In this document: positions 26,820 to 35,348 of the stretch, piece after piece
Numbering within the stretch: the stretch's first letter is position 1
Layout: every line of letters starts with the position of its first letter
Assembly: GCF_019913785.1 (NCBI RefSeq)
Contig: NZ_JAIOHK010000060.1
Span: 65,826-129,825 of the forward strand
Length of the DNA: 64,000 nt
Direction of reading: 5' to 3'
Origin: Altibacter sp.
GTDB taxonomy: Bacteria; Bacteroidota; Bacteroidia; Flavobacteriales; Flavobacteriaceae
The notes under the pieces: generated by a model
Database searches by the model: none
Told to the model about the DNA's origin: nothing
What the model saw: only the letters and a program-made list of their open reading frames with translations
Made by a program: the position numbers and the translations under genes

Positions 26820-27548
26820 TTGGTAAGTAAAAGTCAAATAAAACTAATAACGAGTTTACAACAAAAAAAGTACCGAGATAAAACCGGACTTTTTGTAGCC
26901 GAAGGCCCCAAAGTTATAGCCGAACTTCGAGAAGCTGGACTCAATTTGCATTCCCTTTTTTCTACTGAAGCAGTTTCGGGTTCTTCTGAAACATTTTTTT
27001 CGGTGACCGAACTCGAACTTCAAAAGATTAGTTTTTTGAAAACGGCAAATACTTCCTTGGCCCTTTTTGAAATTCCGAAGCAAATAGCGATGCCTCAGCA
27101 GGGATTGGTGCTTGCCTTGGATGCGGTGCGAGATCCAGGAAATTTAGGAACTATTATTCGATTGTGTGACTGGTTTGGGGTTACACAATTGGTATGTTCT
27201 GTGGATACGGCAGATTGTTATAACCCCAAAGTCATACAGGCTACTATGGGTTCAATAGCACGTATTCAAGTTTCGTACTGCGATCTGGAATCGTATATTA
27301 AAAACTCCAAGATACCTGTATATGGTGCCTGTATGGAAGGTGTTAATGTGTATGCTCATACATGGGCTGCCAACGGAATTCTGGTGATGGGCAATGAGGC
27401 CAATGGTATTTCTGAAGGAATTTCGAAGCTACTGCATGAAAAAATCACCATTGCTCAATTTGGGAAAAAGCAGGAGGCAGAAAGTTTAAATGTTGCCACT
27501 GCAACCGCTATCTTGCTTAGCGAGTTTAGGCGGTCTACTGAAAGGTAA
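26820..27548 (+). CDS. TrmH/SpoU family RNA methyltransferase
   Basis: SPOUT-class enzyme that 2'-O-methylates rRNA or tRNA using SAM. N-terminal substrate-binding part (KYRDKTGLFVAEGPKVIAEL) is followed by the three SPOUT motifs: ALDAVRDPGNLGTIIRLCDWFG, ILVMGNEANGIS and AESLNVATATAILLSEFRR. Length 242 is normal for the RlmB-like group; which nucleotide is modified cannot be told. The start is TTG (26820), chosen because MVSKSQIKLITSLQQKKYR is the family N-terminus and no ATG is near. Its 3' end overlaps the convergent porT gene by 14 bases. Confidence 0.92.
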   Translation: MVSKSQIKLITSLQQKKYRDKTGLFVAEGPKVIAELREAGLNLHSLFSTEAVSGSSETFFSVTELELQKISFLKTANTSLALFEIPKQIAMPQQGLVLALDAVRDPGNLGTIIRLCDWFGVTQLVCSVDTADCYNPKVIQATMGSIARIQVSYCDLESYIKNSKIPVYGACMEGVNVYAHTWAANGILVMGNEANGISEGISKLLHEKITIAQFGKKQEAESLNVATATAILLSEFRRSTER

Positions 27549-28242
27549 AGTTAATAAAGATTCCTCGTGTCGCCATTCGATCTATATTGCTGGTCCAAGG
27601 ACTGTTTGGGTCCTCGTCGCGCACCAATTCATCACTCGTTGCAAAAACACCGCGAATGGAAGGTGTAAATTTGAAGTAATACAAATAGAAATCTATTCCA
27701 AAACCCAGCTCGTAATAACTCGTTCCACTGGTCATTCTAAACTGCCCGGTCGAATTATCCTCGGGATTCTTTTCGTCACCGGATAAATTTATAGAGGATG
27801 AAACTCCCCCTACAATAAAAGGACGAATGTTGTTGAGGCGTTTGGTGGATAATTTTACCAATAAAGGAACATGGATATAGGTAGATTTTACCTCGCGCAG
27901 GTAATCTTTTTGATCTTCAAAACCTGGAAAAGTCAAATTCCGCTGTGTATAGTACAGTCCTGGTTCCAGGCGTAAATTTATATAGTTATTAATCCGCATA
28001 TCACCAACCAGACCAACATTAAAACCAGCCTGCCCTTCTACAAGAATATCGGTGTTGGCATCTGTATTTTGATTAATATAATCGAATTTAAAGTCGTAGC
28101 TGTTGAAACCCAAAAAATAACCCCAGGTAAGAAAGCGGTTGTCAAAATTTTCCAAATTTGCCAATCGTTCTTTGCTAAATAATTGTGCCTGTGCGCTTTG
28201 CGCGAACAAAAGTATTGCTAATACAAATAGTAACTTCTTCAT
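27535..28242 (-). CDS. porT: T9SS/gliding protein PorT
   Basis: Outer-membrane beta-barrel of the PorT family, required for type IX secretion in Porphyromonas and Flavobacterium. Signal peptide (about 1-19, ending AQA), then barrel strands with the family pattern FLTWGYFLGFNSYDFKFDY, NYINLRLEPGLYYTQRNL and YIHVPLLVKLSTKRLNNIRP. It ends with the aromatic GIFINFTFQ expected of an outer-membrane barrel. It begins 2 bases after ubiE/menG in the same direction, the ubiE-porT order I recall from other flavobacteria, and its product fits with the T9SS cargo proteins in this window. Confidence 0.93.
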   Translation of the reverse strand: MKKLLFVLAILLFAQSAQAQLFSKERLANLENFDNRFLTWGYFLGFNSYDFKFDYINQNTDANTDILVEGQAGFNVGLVGDMRINNYINLRLEPGLYYTQRNLTFPGFEDQKDYLREVKSTYIHVPLLVKLSTKRLNNIRPFIVGGVSSSINLSGDEKNPEDNSTGQFRMTSGTSYYELGFGIDFYLYYFKFTPSIRGVFATSDELVRDEDPNSPWTSNIDRMATRGIFINFTFQ

Positions 28243-28244
28243 AA

Positions 28245-28976
28245 TTATTTGGTAGCGCTATAAATGGTGGCTACACCAAAAGTTTGGGGTTTATTTTTCA
28301 CCTCTATAAACCCAATTTTTCTTAAAATATTGTTGAGCGTTTCTCCGTATGGGAAAACCGATGCGCTTTCACTTAAGTATTTGTAGGCAACTTTATCTTT
28401 TGAAAAAACGCTACCTATAAAGGGAAGCATTCGTTTTGTATAAAAGTGGTAACCCTGTTTAATAGGAAATTTGGTGGGGACCGATGTTTCCAATATCACA
28501 AACAAGCCATTGGGTTTTAATACACGTAGAATTTCAGAAAGTCCTTTCTCTAGGTGTTCAAAATTTCTAATTCCAAATGATACGGTAATTGCTTCAAATG
28601 AACTGTCATCAAATGGCAATGCTTCCGAATCTCCTTTGATAAACTGTATCTTTGACTGTAGAGATGTGTTAATCACTTTTTTACGAGCCATTTCTAACAT
28701 CCCTTCAGAAAGATCCAAACCCACTATCGTGGGAATTTCAGTCTTTTTGGCGAATTGTATAGCCAAATCTCCGGTACCAGTTGCTATATCCAGTACATTG
28801 GAAGGGTTTTTTTCAGCAACCATTCGCAACACTTTTTTTCGCCAGGAAACATCTGTTCCAAAAGAAATCACTCGATTCAACCCATCATAATTTCCGGATA
28901 TAGTATCGAACATCTGCTCAACCTGTTCCTTTTTGTTAAGGTTAGAATTTTTATAAGGGGTTACTTTTTCACGCAT
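28245..28976 (-). CDS. ubiE: demethylmenaquinone/ubiquinone methyltransferase UbiE/MenG
   Basis: SAM-dependent C-methylation of demethylmenaquinol in menaquinone synthesis (this lineage uses menaquinone; MenG is the role). Motif I VLDIATGTGDLAIQFAK (SAM-binding) and the UbiE signatures YDGLNRVISFGTDVSWRKK and AITVSFGIRNFEHLEKGL are present. Length 243 is normal. Precedes porT in one operon; its own -7 element lies upstream. Confidence 0.96.
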   Translation of the reverse strand: MREKVTPYKNSNLNKKEQVEQMFDTISGNYDGLNRVISFGTDVSWRKKVLRMVAEKNPSNVLDIATGTGDLAIQFAKKTEIPTIVGLDLSEGMLEMARKKVINTSLQSKIQFIKGDSEALPFDDSSFEAITVSFGIRNFEHLEKGLSEILRVLKPNGLFVILETSVPTKFPIKQGYHFYTKRMLPFIGSVFSKDKVAYKYLSESASVFPYGETLNNILRKIGFIEVKNKPQTFGVATIYSATK

Positions 28977-29011
28977 AATCTACGGTGTTTGCCTTTCGGT
29001 CAACACGGCTG

Positions 29012-29019
29012 CAAAGCTA
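29012..29019 (-). promoter_or_regulatory. predicted -7 element for ubiE-porT
   Basis: Minus strand TAGCTTTG, a TAnnTTTG match, about 36 bases upstream of the ubiE ATG. Confidence 0.45.
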
Positions 29020-29098
29020 CCAAAATTTTACAATTTCATAGTATTTAAAGGAGTAAATAGATTTGCAATGTGTTAGGTGTGATTATTCTAAAATTCAA

Positions 29099-29106
29099 TA
29101 CCTTTG
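29099..29106 (+). promoter_or_regulatory. predicted -7 element for the trkA transcript
   Basis: TACCTTTG matches TAnnTTTG. A TTTG at 29072-29075 could be the -33 box (23-base gap, slightly long). The transcript would start near 29112, leaving a leader of ~120 bases that contains a short ORF and a palindrome. Confidence 0.45.
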
Positions 29107-29129
29107 TCCAGCCTATTGCTTGAAAGTTT

Positions 29130-29234
29130 ATGAAATGCCCAATAATAAGTTGCAAAACGGAAGAAATGTATTATTTGGGTATTCCTTCCGATACGTATCG
29201 GGATTCCTATTTTTCAAATAATTTATACCGATGA
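29130..29234 (+). CDS. possible 34-residue leader ORF overlapping trkA
   Basis: ATG at 29130 opens a frame reading MKCPIISCKTEEMYY and ending NNLYR, whose TGA overlaps the trkA ATG by 4 bases (ATGA), the usual sign of translational coupling. It begins just downstream of the predicted trkA transcription start. I do not recognise it; it has no membrane span. It may be a regulatory leader peptide or a chance ORF in a 254-base intergenic region. Confidence 0.35.
   Translation: MKCPIISCKTEEMYYLGIPSDTYRDSYFSNNLYR
29187..29200. promoter_or_regulatory. perfect palindrome CCGATACGTATCGG in the trkA leader
   Basis: A perfect 14-base palindrome 30 bases before the trkA start. The same CCGATA-N2-TATCGG frame occurs ahead of nqrA (47441-47456). 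It could be an operator, a restriction-methylation target, a transcript hairpin, or a copy of a dispersed flavobacterial palindrome. Confidence 0.45.
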
Positions 29235-30580
29235 AAATTATAATAGCCGGCGCCGGCGAAGTTGGATTTCATTTAGCAAAACTCCTTTCATTCGAGTCTC
29301 AAAACATTACTTTAATTGACACTAACAGAGAGTCATTGGCGAATGCCGATACACATTTGGATATCCGTGTGGTGCGAGGTGATGCCACTTCCATTTCGGT
29401 GTTAAAAGATTCGAAGGTAGATAAAACCGACCTTGTTATTGCTGTTACTTCTAGTGAAACGACCAATATTACAGTTTGTGTATTGTCGAAACAATTGGGC
29501 GCTAAAAGAACTATTGCCCGTATATCTAATACCGAATTTATTGATAATAAAGAAGAAGTGGGCTTTACCAAGTTTGGTATCGACGAATTGATTTCACCCG
29601 AATCGTTGGCTGCCAACGAAATTGAGCTATTACTCAATCAGAGTGCATTTAACGATACTTACGAGTTTGAAAATGGTGCCTTGACCATGATTGGATTGTC
29701 ACTTTCTCGTACCGCTGCCTTTGTAGGGAAAACGGTTCGCGAGGTAGGGTTGCAGTATCCCGAATTGAAATACGTACCTATCGCTATACAACGCTATGGT
29801 ACACAATATACCTTGATTCCTCGCGGGGATACCCAATTTAAAGAGGGTGATCAAGTGTATTTTATCACAACTAAAAAAGGAGTGGAGCATATTTATAAAT
29901 TAACCGGGAAGGTGCGACAAGAGATCAAAAATGTGATGATTTTAGGGGGTAGTAATATCGGCAGGAAAACCGCTAGGGATCTCTGCAAGAGTAGCTTTAA
30001 TGTAAAATTAATTGAAATCGATAAGAATAAAGCATTTGAAATTGCCGATGAAAACCCCAACTGCCTGGTGATAAATGGAGATGGAAGGAATGTAGATCTG
30101 CTTCAGGAAGAATCGATTCAGGATATGGACGCCTTTATTTCGGTGACCGGAAATAGTGAAACCAATATTATGTCCTGCCTTGTTGCCAAGTCGAAAGGAG
30201 TAAAAAAGGCAATCGCATTGGTGGAGAATATGGATTATTTTCAGTTGTCACATTCAATTGGAATTGACACACTTATTAATAAAAAACTTTTGGCCGCAAA
30301 CAATATTTTCAGGTATGTTAGAAAGGGTGAAGTAGTCGCGATGACCAAGCTGAACAATATGAATGCGGAACTACTTGAATTTATCGTATCACCCTCTTCC
30401 AAGGTCTGTGATTTGCTTGTCAAAGAAATTGATTTTCCCAGATCGGCCATAATCGGAGGCGTGGTTCGAAATGGTGAAGGCTTGATTGCTTTGGGAGATT
30501 TCAAAATTAAGAGCGGTGATCGAATTGTGGTTTGCTGTTTGCCGCAATCCATATCTAAAGTTGAAAAACTCTTCGTGTAA
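29231..30580 (+). CDS. trkA: Trk K+ uptake regulatory subunit TrkA
   Basis: Peripheral NAD(H)/nucleotide-binding subunit gating the TrkH potassium channel at the inner membrane. Two RCK modules: the first opens MKIIIAGAGEVGFHLAKLL (Rossmann GxGxxG), with RVVRGDATSISVLKDSKV; the second opens NVMILGGSNIGRKTARDL at about 235, with VINGDGRNVDLLQEESI. TrkA_C domains follow each (for example LIPRGDTQFKEGDQVYFIT and KIKSGDRIVVCCLP). Length 449 is normal. Its stop overlaps the trkH start (TAATG). Confidence 0.97.
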   Translation: MKIIIAGAGEVGFHLAKLLSFESQNITLIDTNRESLANADTHLDIRVVRGDATSISVLKDSKVDKTDLVIAVTSSETTNITVCVLSKQLGAKRTIARISNTEFIDNKEEVGFTKFGIDELISPESLAANEIELLLNQSAFNDTYEFENGALTMIGLSLSRTAAFVGKTVREVGLQYPELKYVPIAIQRYGTQYTLIPRGDTQFKEGDQVYFITTKKGVEHIYKLTGKVRQEIKNVMILGGSNIGRKTARDLCKSSFNVKLIEIDKNKAFEIADENPNCLVINGDGRNVDLLQEESIQDMDAFISVTGNSETNIMSCLVAKSKGVKKAIALVENMDYFQLSHSIGIDTLINKKLLAANNIFRYVRKGEVVAMTKLNNMNAELLEFIVSPSSKVCDLLVKEIDFPRSAIIGGVVRNGEGLIALGDFKIKSGDRIVVCCLPQSISKVEKLFV

Positions 30581-32085
30581 TGCGCGCTATTTCGACCATT
30601 AATTTTAAGATCATTTTCCATTTAATGGGGTTGTTGCTTACGGTGAATGGCGCTTTTATGTTGTCTGCTAGTATCGTTAGTCTTTATTATAAGGACGGCG
30701 TTTTTACTGAAATGCTTTCAGCTGGAATTGTTACACTTATACTGGGAGGAGCCTTAATGTTGGCAACAAGAAACCACCGTAAGGAAATCCAAAAAAGGGA
30801 AGGGTATATTGTTGTTACTTTCGGATGGATATTTATGTCGTTAGCAGGTACGTTCCCTTATATCTTTACGGGTGCAATCCCTACATTCACGAATGCTTTT
30901 TTTGAAACAATGAGTGGTTATACAACCACCGGCGCATCTATTTTAAGTGATATTGAAAGTATTCCGAAGGGGGTTTTATTCTGGCGAAGTATAACCCATT
31001 GGATAGGAGGAATGGGAATTATTGTTTTGGCGATTGCTATTTTACCCTTGCTAGGAATAGGAGGGATGCAACTTTTTGCAGCCGAAGCTCCCGGTCCCGG
31101 GGGAGATAAATTACATCCCCGGATTACCGATACGGCAAAACGCCTGTGGCTTATCTATGTTGGTTATACCTTGGCCGAAACATTGTTGTTAAAACTAGCC
31201 GGAATGAGTTTTTTCGACGCCATCAACCATTCGTTAAGCACGTTGAGCACCGGAGGGTTTTCTACAAAAAATGCGAGTGTTGCACATTGGAACGGACAGC
31301 CACTCATTCAATATATTATTATTGTCTTTATGTTTTTGGCAGGGACCAATTTTGTGTTAAGCTATTTTGCTTTTAAAACTAAATTCAGTAAGATCTTTAA
31401 GGATGAAGAGTTTAGGCTTTATTCGTATGCCATCTTGCTTTTTACCACCGTAGCTGCACTAGTTATATATTTTCAGGCAGATTTTGCGTTTTCAAGTATC
31501 GATCATCCCATGGTTTGGGGCAAATTGGAAAGTGCCATCCGACATGCTTTATTTTCTGTAATCGCCATCGTGACCACTACCGGATTTGTAAGTGCCGATT
31601 TCACAGTTTGGACACCGTTTTTAACGCTGTTCTTTTTTGGATTGATGTTCTTGGGAGGTTCTTCCGGATCTACAGCGGGAGGGGTTAAAATTGTACGTCA
31701 TCTCATCATGGTAAAGAATGGAATATTGGAATTTAAAAGAACCTTGCATCCCCACGCCATCTTGCCGGTGCGGTATAATAATAAATCGGTTCAACAGCCT
31801 ATTGTATTTAATATACTTGGGTTCTTTATCCTTTATATGCTTTCCTTTATTGTTGGGGTTTTGGTCTTTTCATGGTTGGGATTAGATTTTAAGACGGCCT
31901 TAGGTGGAGCAGCATCTACCTTAGGAAACGTTGGACCCGCTTTGGGCGATTTAGGACCTGTAGATAACTACGGACATCTTCCGAGCCTAGCCAAATGGTG
32001 GGCCTCCTTTTTAATGTTGATTGGACGTTTGGAATTATTTACTGTCCTTATACTTTTGACACCATTTTTCTGGAGAAACCGATAG
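30580..32085 (+). CDS. trkH: Trk K+ uptake membrane subunit TrkH
   Basis: Integral K+ channel subunit coupled to TrkA. The four selectivity-filter loops are visible: TMSGYTTTGASIL, SLSTLSTGGFSTKN, AIVTTTGFVSADF and AASTLGNVGPALGDLG. About 10 to 12 membrane spans in 501 residues, normal for the TrkH/KtrB superfamily. It overlaps the trkA stop by one base, giving strict coupling. K+ uptake alongside NQR-driven Na+ export fits a marine cell. Confidence 0.97.
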   Translation: MRAISTINFKIIFHLMGLLLTVNGAFMLSASIVSLYYKDGVFTEMLSAGIVTLILGGALMLATRNHRKEIQKREGYIVVTFGWIFMSLAGTFPYIFTGAIPTFTNAFFETMSGYTTTGASILSDIESIPKGVLFWRSITHWIGGMGIIVLAIAILPLLGIGGMQLFAAEAPGPGGDKLHPRITDTAKRLWLIYVGYTLAETLLLKLAGMSFFDAINHSLSTLSTGGFSTKNASVAHWNGQPLIQYIIIVFMFLAGTNFVLSYFAFKTKFSKIFKDEEFRLYSYAILLFTTVAALVIYFQADFAFSSIDHPMVWGKLESAIRHALFSVIAIVTTTGFVSADFTVWTPFLTLFFFGLMFLGGSSGSTAGGVKIVRHLIMVKNGILEFKRTLHPHAILPVRYNNKSVQQPIVFNILGFFILYMLSFIVGVLVFSWLGLDFKTALGGAASTLGNVGPALGDLGPVDNYGHLPSLAKWWASFLMLIGRLELFTVLILLTPFFWRNR

Positions 32086-32220
32086 TTTACCATACTACCT
32101 TTACTTTATTTGTGAGTTGTTTTGTCTGGCTGTTACTTCGGAAATAAGCCCGTTACCGGCATCGTATATAAACTACGCGCACAAATAGTGACTTGCTGTT
32201 AATAGAATTTATTTTATAAA

Positions 32221-33411
32221 TTAATCAATCAATGCCGCTTTGATTCGCTTCATGGCTTCCTTGATATCTGCTTCGGAGGCCGCATAGGATATTCTAATGC
32301 AATTTGGGTCACCAAAGGCTTCACCGGTAACGGTAGCAACAGTGGCTTCTTCTAAGAGATATAAAGAAAAATCGGAGGCAGAATTGATCTGTTTTCCTCG
32401 AAGTGTTTTTCCGAAGTAATAGGAAATATCCGGAAAAACATAGAAAGCACCTTCCGGTTTATTGGTTTTAAAACCAGGAATTTCAGAAAGTAATTTCAAA
32501 ATCATGGTACGTCTCTCTTTAAAAGCATCCACCATATACTGAATCTTACTAGGCGGGTTTTCTAGCGCAGTAATCGTAGCGCGTTGTGCAATACAATTGG
32601 CACCACTTGTTATTTGGCCTTGCATTTTATTACAGGCACGCGCTATCCATTCGGGCGCGCCTATATAGCCAATACGCCAGCCGGTCATAGCATAGGCTTT
32701 GGACACTCCATTTACCGTAACGGTTTGTTCGTACATATCATCAAACTGTGCCATGGAAGCATGTTTTCCGGTAAAGTTGATGTGCTCGTATATTTCGTCA
32801 CTCACGATAATGATATTGGGATATTTCACCAAAACATCGGCAAGAGCTCTTAATTCTTCTCGACTATATACAGATCCGCTTGGGTTGCAAGGAGAGCTGT
32901 AAATCATCATTTTTGTCTTTGGTGTAATGGCCGCTTCGAGTGCTTGAGGTGTGACCTTAAAATCTGAATCGATCGTCGAAGGAATTTCCACAGGAACACC
33001 TCCTGCTAGTTTAGCAATATCTGCATAGCTCACCCAATACGGAGCCGGGAGGAGTACTTCATCACCTTCGTTCAGCAAAACCATAGCCAAATTTGCCAGA
33101 GACTGCTTGGCTCCCGTTGAAACCACGATCTGTGCGGGGGTGAATATTAGATTATTATCTCTTCTGAATTTGGTAATGATAGCTTTCTTGAGATCTCCAT
33201 AGCCATCCACAGGGGTGTAGGCATGAAAATCGTCCTTTACAGCTTGAATGGCAGCTTCCTTAACAAAATCGGGAACAGTAAAATCCGGTTCTCCGAGGCT
33301 TAAACCAATTATGTCTTTTCCTTCTTCGCGCAGTTCTCGCGCTTTCGCCGCCATAGCAAGCGTGGCCGAAGTTGCCATTTCGTTTACACGATTCGAAAGT
33401 TTTGAATTCAT
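32221..33411 (-). CDS. aspC: PLP-dependent aspartate-type aminotransferase
   Basis: Class I/II aminotransferase of the type Ib aspartate family, moving the amino group between aspartate (or related acids) and 2-oxoglutarate. Evidence: SLGEPDFTVPDFVKEAA, YSSPCNPSGSVYSREEL, IIVSDEIYEHINF (Asp for the PLP pyridine), NGVSKAYAMTGWRIGY with the Schiff-base lysine, and a C-terminal NCIRISYAASEADIKEAMKRI with the substrate arginine. Length 396 is normal. Immediately upstream on the same strand is the desaturase gene (5 bases), so co-transcription is likely, although the functions are unrelated. Confidence 0.94.
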   Translation of the reverse strand: MNSKLSNRVNEMATSATLAMAAKARELREEGKDIIGLSLGEPDFTVPDFVKEAAIQAVKDDFHAYTPVDGYGDLKKAIITKFRRDNNLIFTPAQIVVSTGAKQSLANLAMVLLNEGDEVLLPAPYWVSYADIAKLAGGVPVEIPSTIDSDFKVTPQALEAAITPKTKMMIYSSPCNPSGSVYSREELRALADVLVKYPNIIIVSDEIYEHINFTGKHASMAQFDDMYEQTVTVNGVSKAYAMTGWRIGYIGAPEWIARACNKMQGQITSGANCIAQRATITALENPPSKIQYMVDAFKERRTMILKLLSEIPGFKTNKPEGAFYVFPDISYYFGKTLRGKQINSASDFSLYLLEEATVATVTGEAFGDPNCIRISYAASEADIKEAMKRIKAALID

Positions 33412-33416
33412 AGGTG

Positions 33417-34520
33417 CTATATAGAGACAGTGGCGGGATTAAGCCCCATCTCCCTTAGGTGTTTAAAATGTGCAATAATAGCCTTACGCGTCGTTTTGTA
33501 TTCGTTATAAGGCAGATTGAATTCGATAGCGGTCTGTTTCACTATTTTAGAGATTTTGGTATAGTGGATATGACTTATATTCGGAAATATATGATGTTCA
33601 ACTTGGTGATTCAAGCCACCGGTAAACCAGTTCATAATTTTATTCTTGGTCGAAAAATTAACCGTGGTAAACAACTGGTGAATTGCCCAAGTGTTTTTCA
33701 TGGTTCCTGAAGGATCGGGTAATACCATTTCGGCTGCCTCCACCACATGTGCCAATTGAAACACTATACTCAGAATCAGCCCTGCAACATAGTGCATAAT
33801 AAAAAAGCCAATGAGTATTTTCCACCAGGCAATATCGAAGAAAAGAATAGGGATAGCAAGCCACACTCCAAAGTAAATAAGTTTTGTAATTATTAGGATA
33901 CTCCATTGGGTAGCCGGTTTTGGAAACTTCCCAAAAGATAGTTTTCTAGCCAAATACCGCTTTGTCTGTTGGAAATCGGTCGTTAGCGCCCAATTAAAGG
34001 TTAAAAGACCGTAGAGGAGCACGCTGTAATAATGCTGAAATTTATGCATGCGACGCCACTTTGCGTGTTTTGAAAAGCGAAGGACACGCCCGGCTTCTAG
34101 ATCTTCATCGTGACCGTGTATGTTCGTATAGGTGTGATGTAACACATTGTGTTGTACTTGCCAGTTGTATACATTACCTGCGAGGATATACATACTTCCT
34201 CCCATGATTTTATTCACCCATTTCTTCGATGAATAAGAACCGTGATTGGCATCGTGCATTACATTCATTCCCACACCGGCCATTCCAACGCCCATTACAA
34301 TAGTAAGCAGCAATTGTGCCCACCAAGGGAAATCGAGTGCTAAAAACAGAAAATAGGGTGTGAGGTAAATTGAAAACATGACTACGGTTTTCAAGTGCAA
34401 CTTCCAGTTTCCGTTTCGCGATATCTTATTTTCTTTAAAATAATCGTTTACGCGTTTGTTTAGGGTTCGAAAAAACTTTGCGGAATCGATTCTTGAGAAA
34501 GTAATTTGTGTGTTGCTCAA
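33417..34520 (-). CDS. membrane fatty acid desaturase (acyl-lipid/acyl-CoA type)
   Basis: Di-iron desaturase inserting double bonds in fatty acyl chains in the membrane. The three histidine boxes are present: HDANH (89-93), HNVLHH (124-129) and NHQVEHH (near residue 310), the last in the QxxHH form of front-end or linoleoyl-CoA-type desaturases. Four or more membrane spans. There is no fused cytochrome b5 domain. Length 367 is normal. It probably tunes membrane fluidity at low temperature; regiospecificity unknown. Confidence 0.93.
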   Translation of the reverse strand: MSNTQITFSRIDSAKFFRTLNKRVNDYFKENKISRNGNWKLHLKTVVMFSIYLTPYFLFLALDFPWWAQLLLTIVMGVGMAGVGMNVMHDANHGSYSSKKWVNKIMGGSMYILAGNVYNWQVQHNVLHHTYTNIHGHDEDLEAGRVLRFSKHAKWRRMHKFQHYYSVLLYGLLTFNWALTTDFQQTKRYLARKLSFGKFPKPATQWSILIITKLIYFGVWLAIPILFFDIAWWKILIGFFIMHYVAGLILSIVFQLAHVVEAAEMVLPDPSGTMKNTWAIHQLFTTVNFSTKNKIMNWFTGGLNHQVEHHIFPNISHIHYTKISKIVKQTAIEFNLPYNEYKTTRKAIIAHFKHLREMGLNPATVSI

Positions 34521-34623
34521 AATAATTTTGTCTTAAGTAGCTTCTCTATAATTAGAAAGCGCTAAAATACGCAACTTCGATTTAAAATTACTTTCGGAAA
34601 GCATAAAATTATCAAAGAAAACA

Positions 34624-34631
34624 TATTTTTG
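34624..34631 (+). promoter_or_regulatory. predicted -7 element for rsmG
   Basis: TATTTTTG, a TAnnTTTG match, 16 bases before the rsmG ATG; the -33 box is unclear. Confidence 0.45.
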
Positions 34632-34647
34632 CGGTTAATAACTCACC

Positions 34648-35277
34648 ATGGAATTAATTCAGGCTTATTTTTCGCATCTTTCTGAAAACCAGCAAGAACA
34701 GTTTGGTTTATTGCAAGCATTATACAAAGATTGGAATCTGAAAATCAATGTGGTATCCCGAAAGGATATAGATGAATTGTATCTGCGACATGTACTTCAT
34801 TCTTTGGGAATTGCGAAGGTGCAGCCGTTTCTTTCAGGTTCGCATGTTTTGGACGTTGGAACGGGGGGCGGATTTCCCGGAATTCCATTGGCCATCCTTT
34901 TTCCAGAGACACAATTTCACTTAGTGGATAGTATTGGAAAGAAAATTAAGGTCGTTGAAGAGGTTGTTAGCGGATTGAATTTGCAAAACGTTAAAGTGAC
35001 TAACGCCCGTGTTGAAACAGTATCTGGCAGCTACGATTTTATTGTAAGTAGAGCAGTCGCGCAAATGGATACCTTTGTACGCTGGGTTCAGCCTCGGGTA
35101 GCCAAAAAAAGTAGGCACGATCTTAAGAACGGCATTTTATACCTAAAAGGAGGTGATCTAACCGAGGAACTTGCGGCATTCCCCAAGGCTACCGTCTATC
35201 CGTTAAGCGATTTTTTTAAAGAGACGTTTTTTGAAACTAAAAGTGTGGTACATCTTCCGCTGAAGTACAGGGGTTAA
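34648..35277 (+). CDS. rsmG: 16S rRNA (guanine527-N7)-methyltransferase RsmG
   Basis: GidB/RsmG methylates G527 of 16S rRNA. Signatures: KDWNLKINVVSRKDIDELYLRHVLHSL, the SAM-binding VLDVGTGGGFPGIPLAILFPE, and FIVSRAVAQMDTFVRWVQP. Length 209 is normal. Monocistronic with a bidirectional terminator after it. Confidence 0.96.
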   Translation: MELIQAYFSHLSENQQEQFGLLQALYKDWNLKINVVSRKDIDELYLRHVLHSLGIAKVQPFLSGSHVLDVGTGGGFPGIPLAILFPETQFHLVDSIGKKIKVVEEVVSGLNLQNVKVTNARVETVSGSYDFIVSRAVAQMDTFVRWVQPRVAKKSRHDLKNGILYLKGGDLTEELAAFPKATVYPLSDFFKETFFETKSVVHLPLKYRG

Positions 35278-35300
35278 ATTTTACTTTTTAGCGCATAAAA

Positions 35301-35325
35301 AAACTCCGACATTAAGTCGGAGTTT
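35301..35325. terminator. bidirectional terminator between rsmG and the Omp28-like gene
   Basis: AAACTCCGAC-ATTAA-GTCGGAGTTT, a perfect 10-base stem, with A-run before and T-run after (TTTTTT), so it can end transcripts from both sides. Confidence 0.9.
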
Positions 35326-35348
35326 TTTATTTATCTATTATTTCAGAA

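Noticed and set aside
26815-26822. TAATTTTG as a -7 element for the SpoU-type methyltransferase gene
   Set aside because: It matches TAnnTTTG but overlaps the TTG start codon that the family N-terminus demands, so a transcript from it would lack the start.
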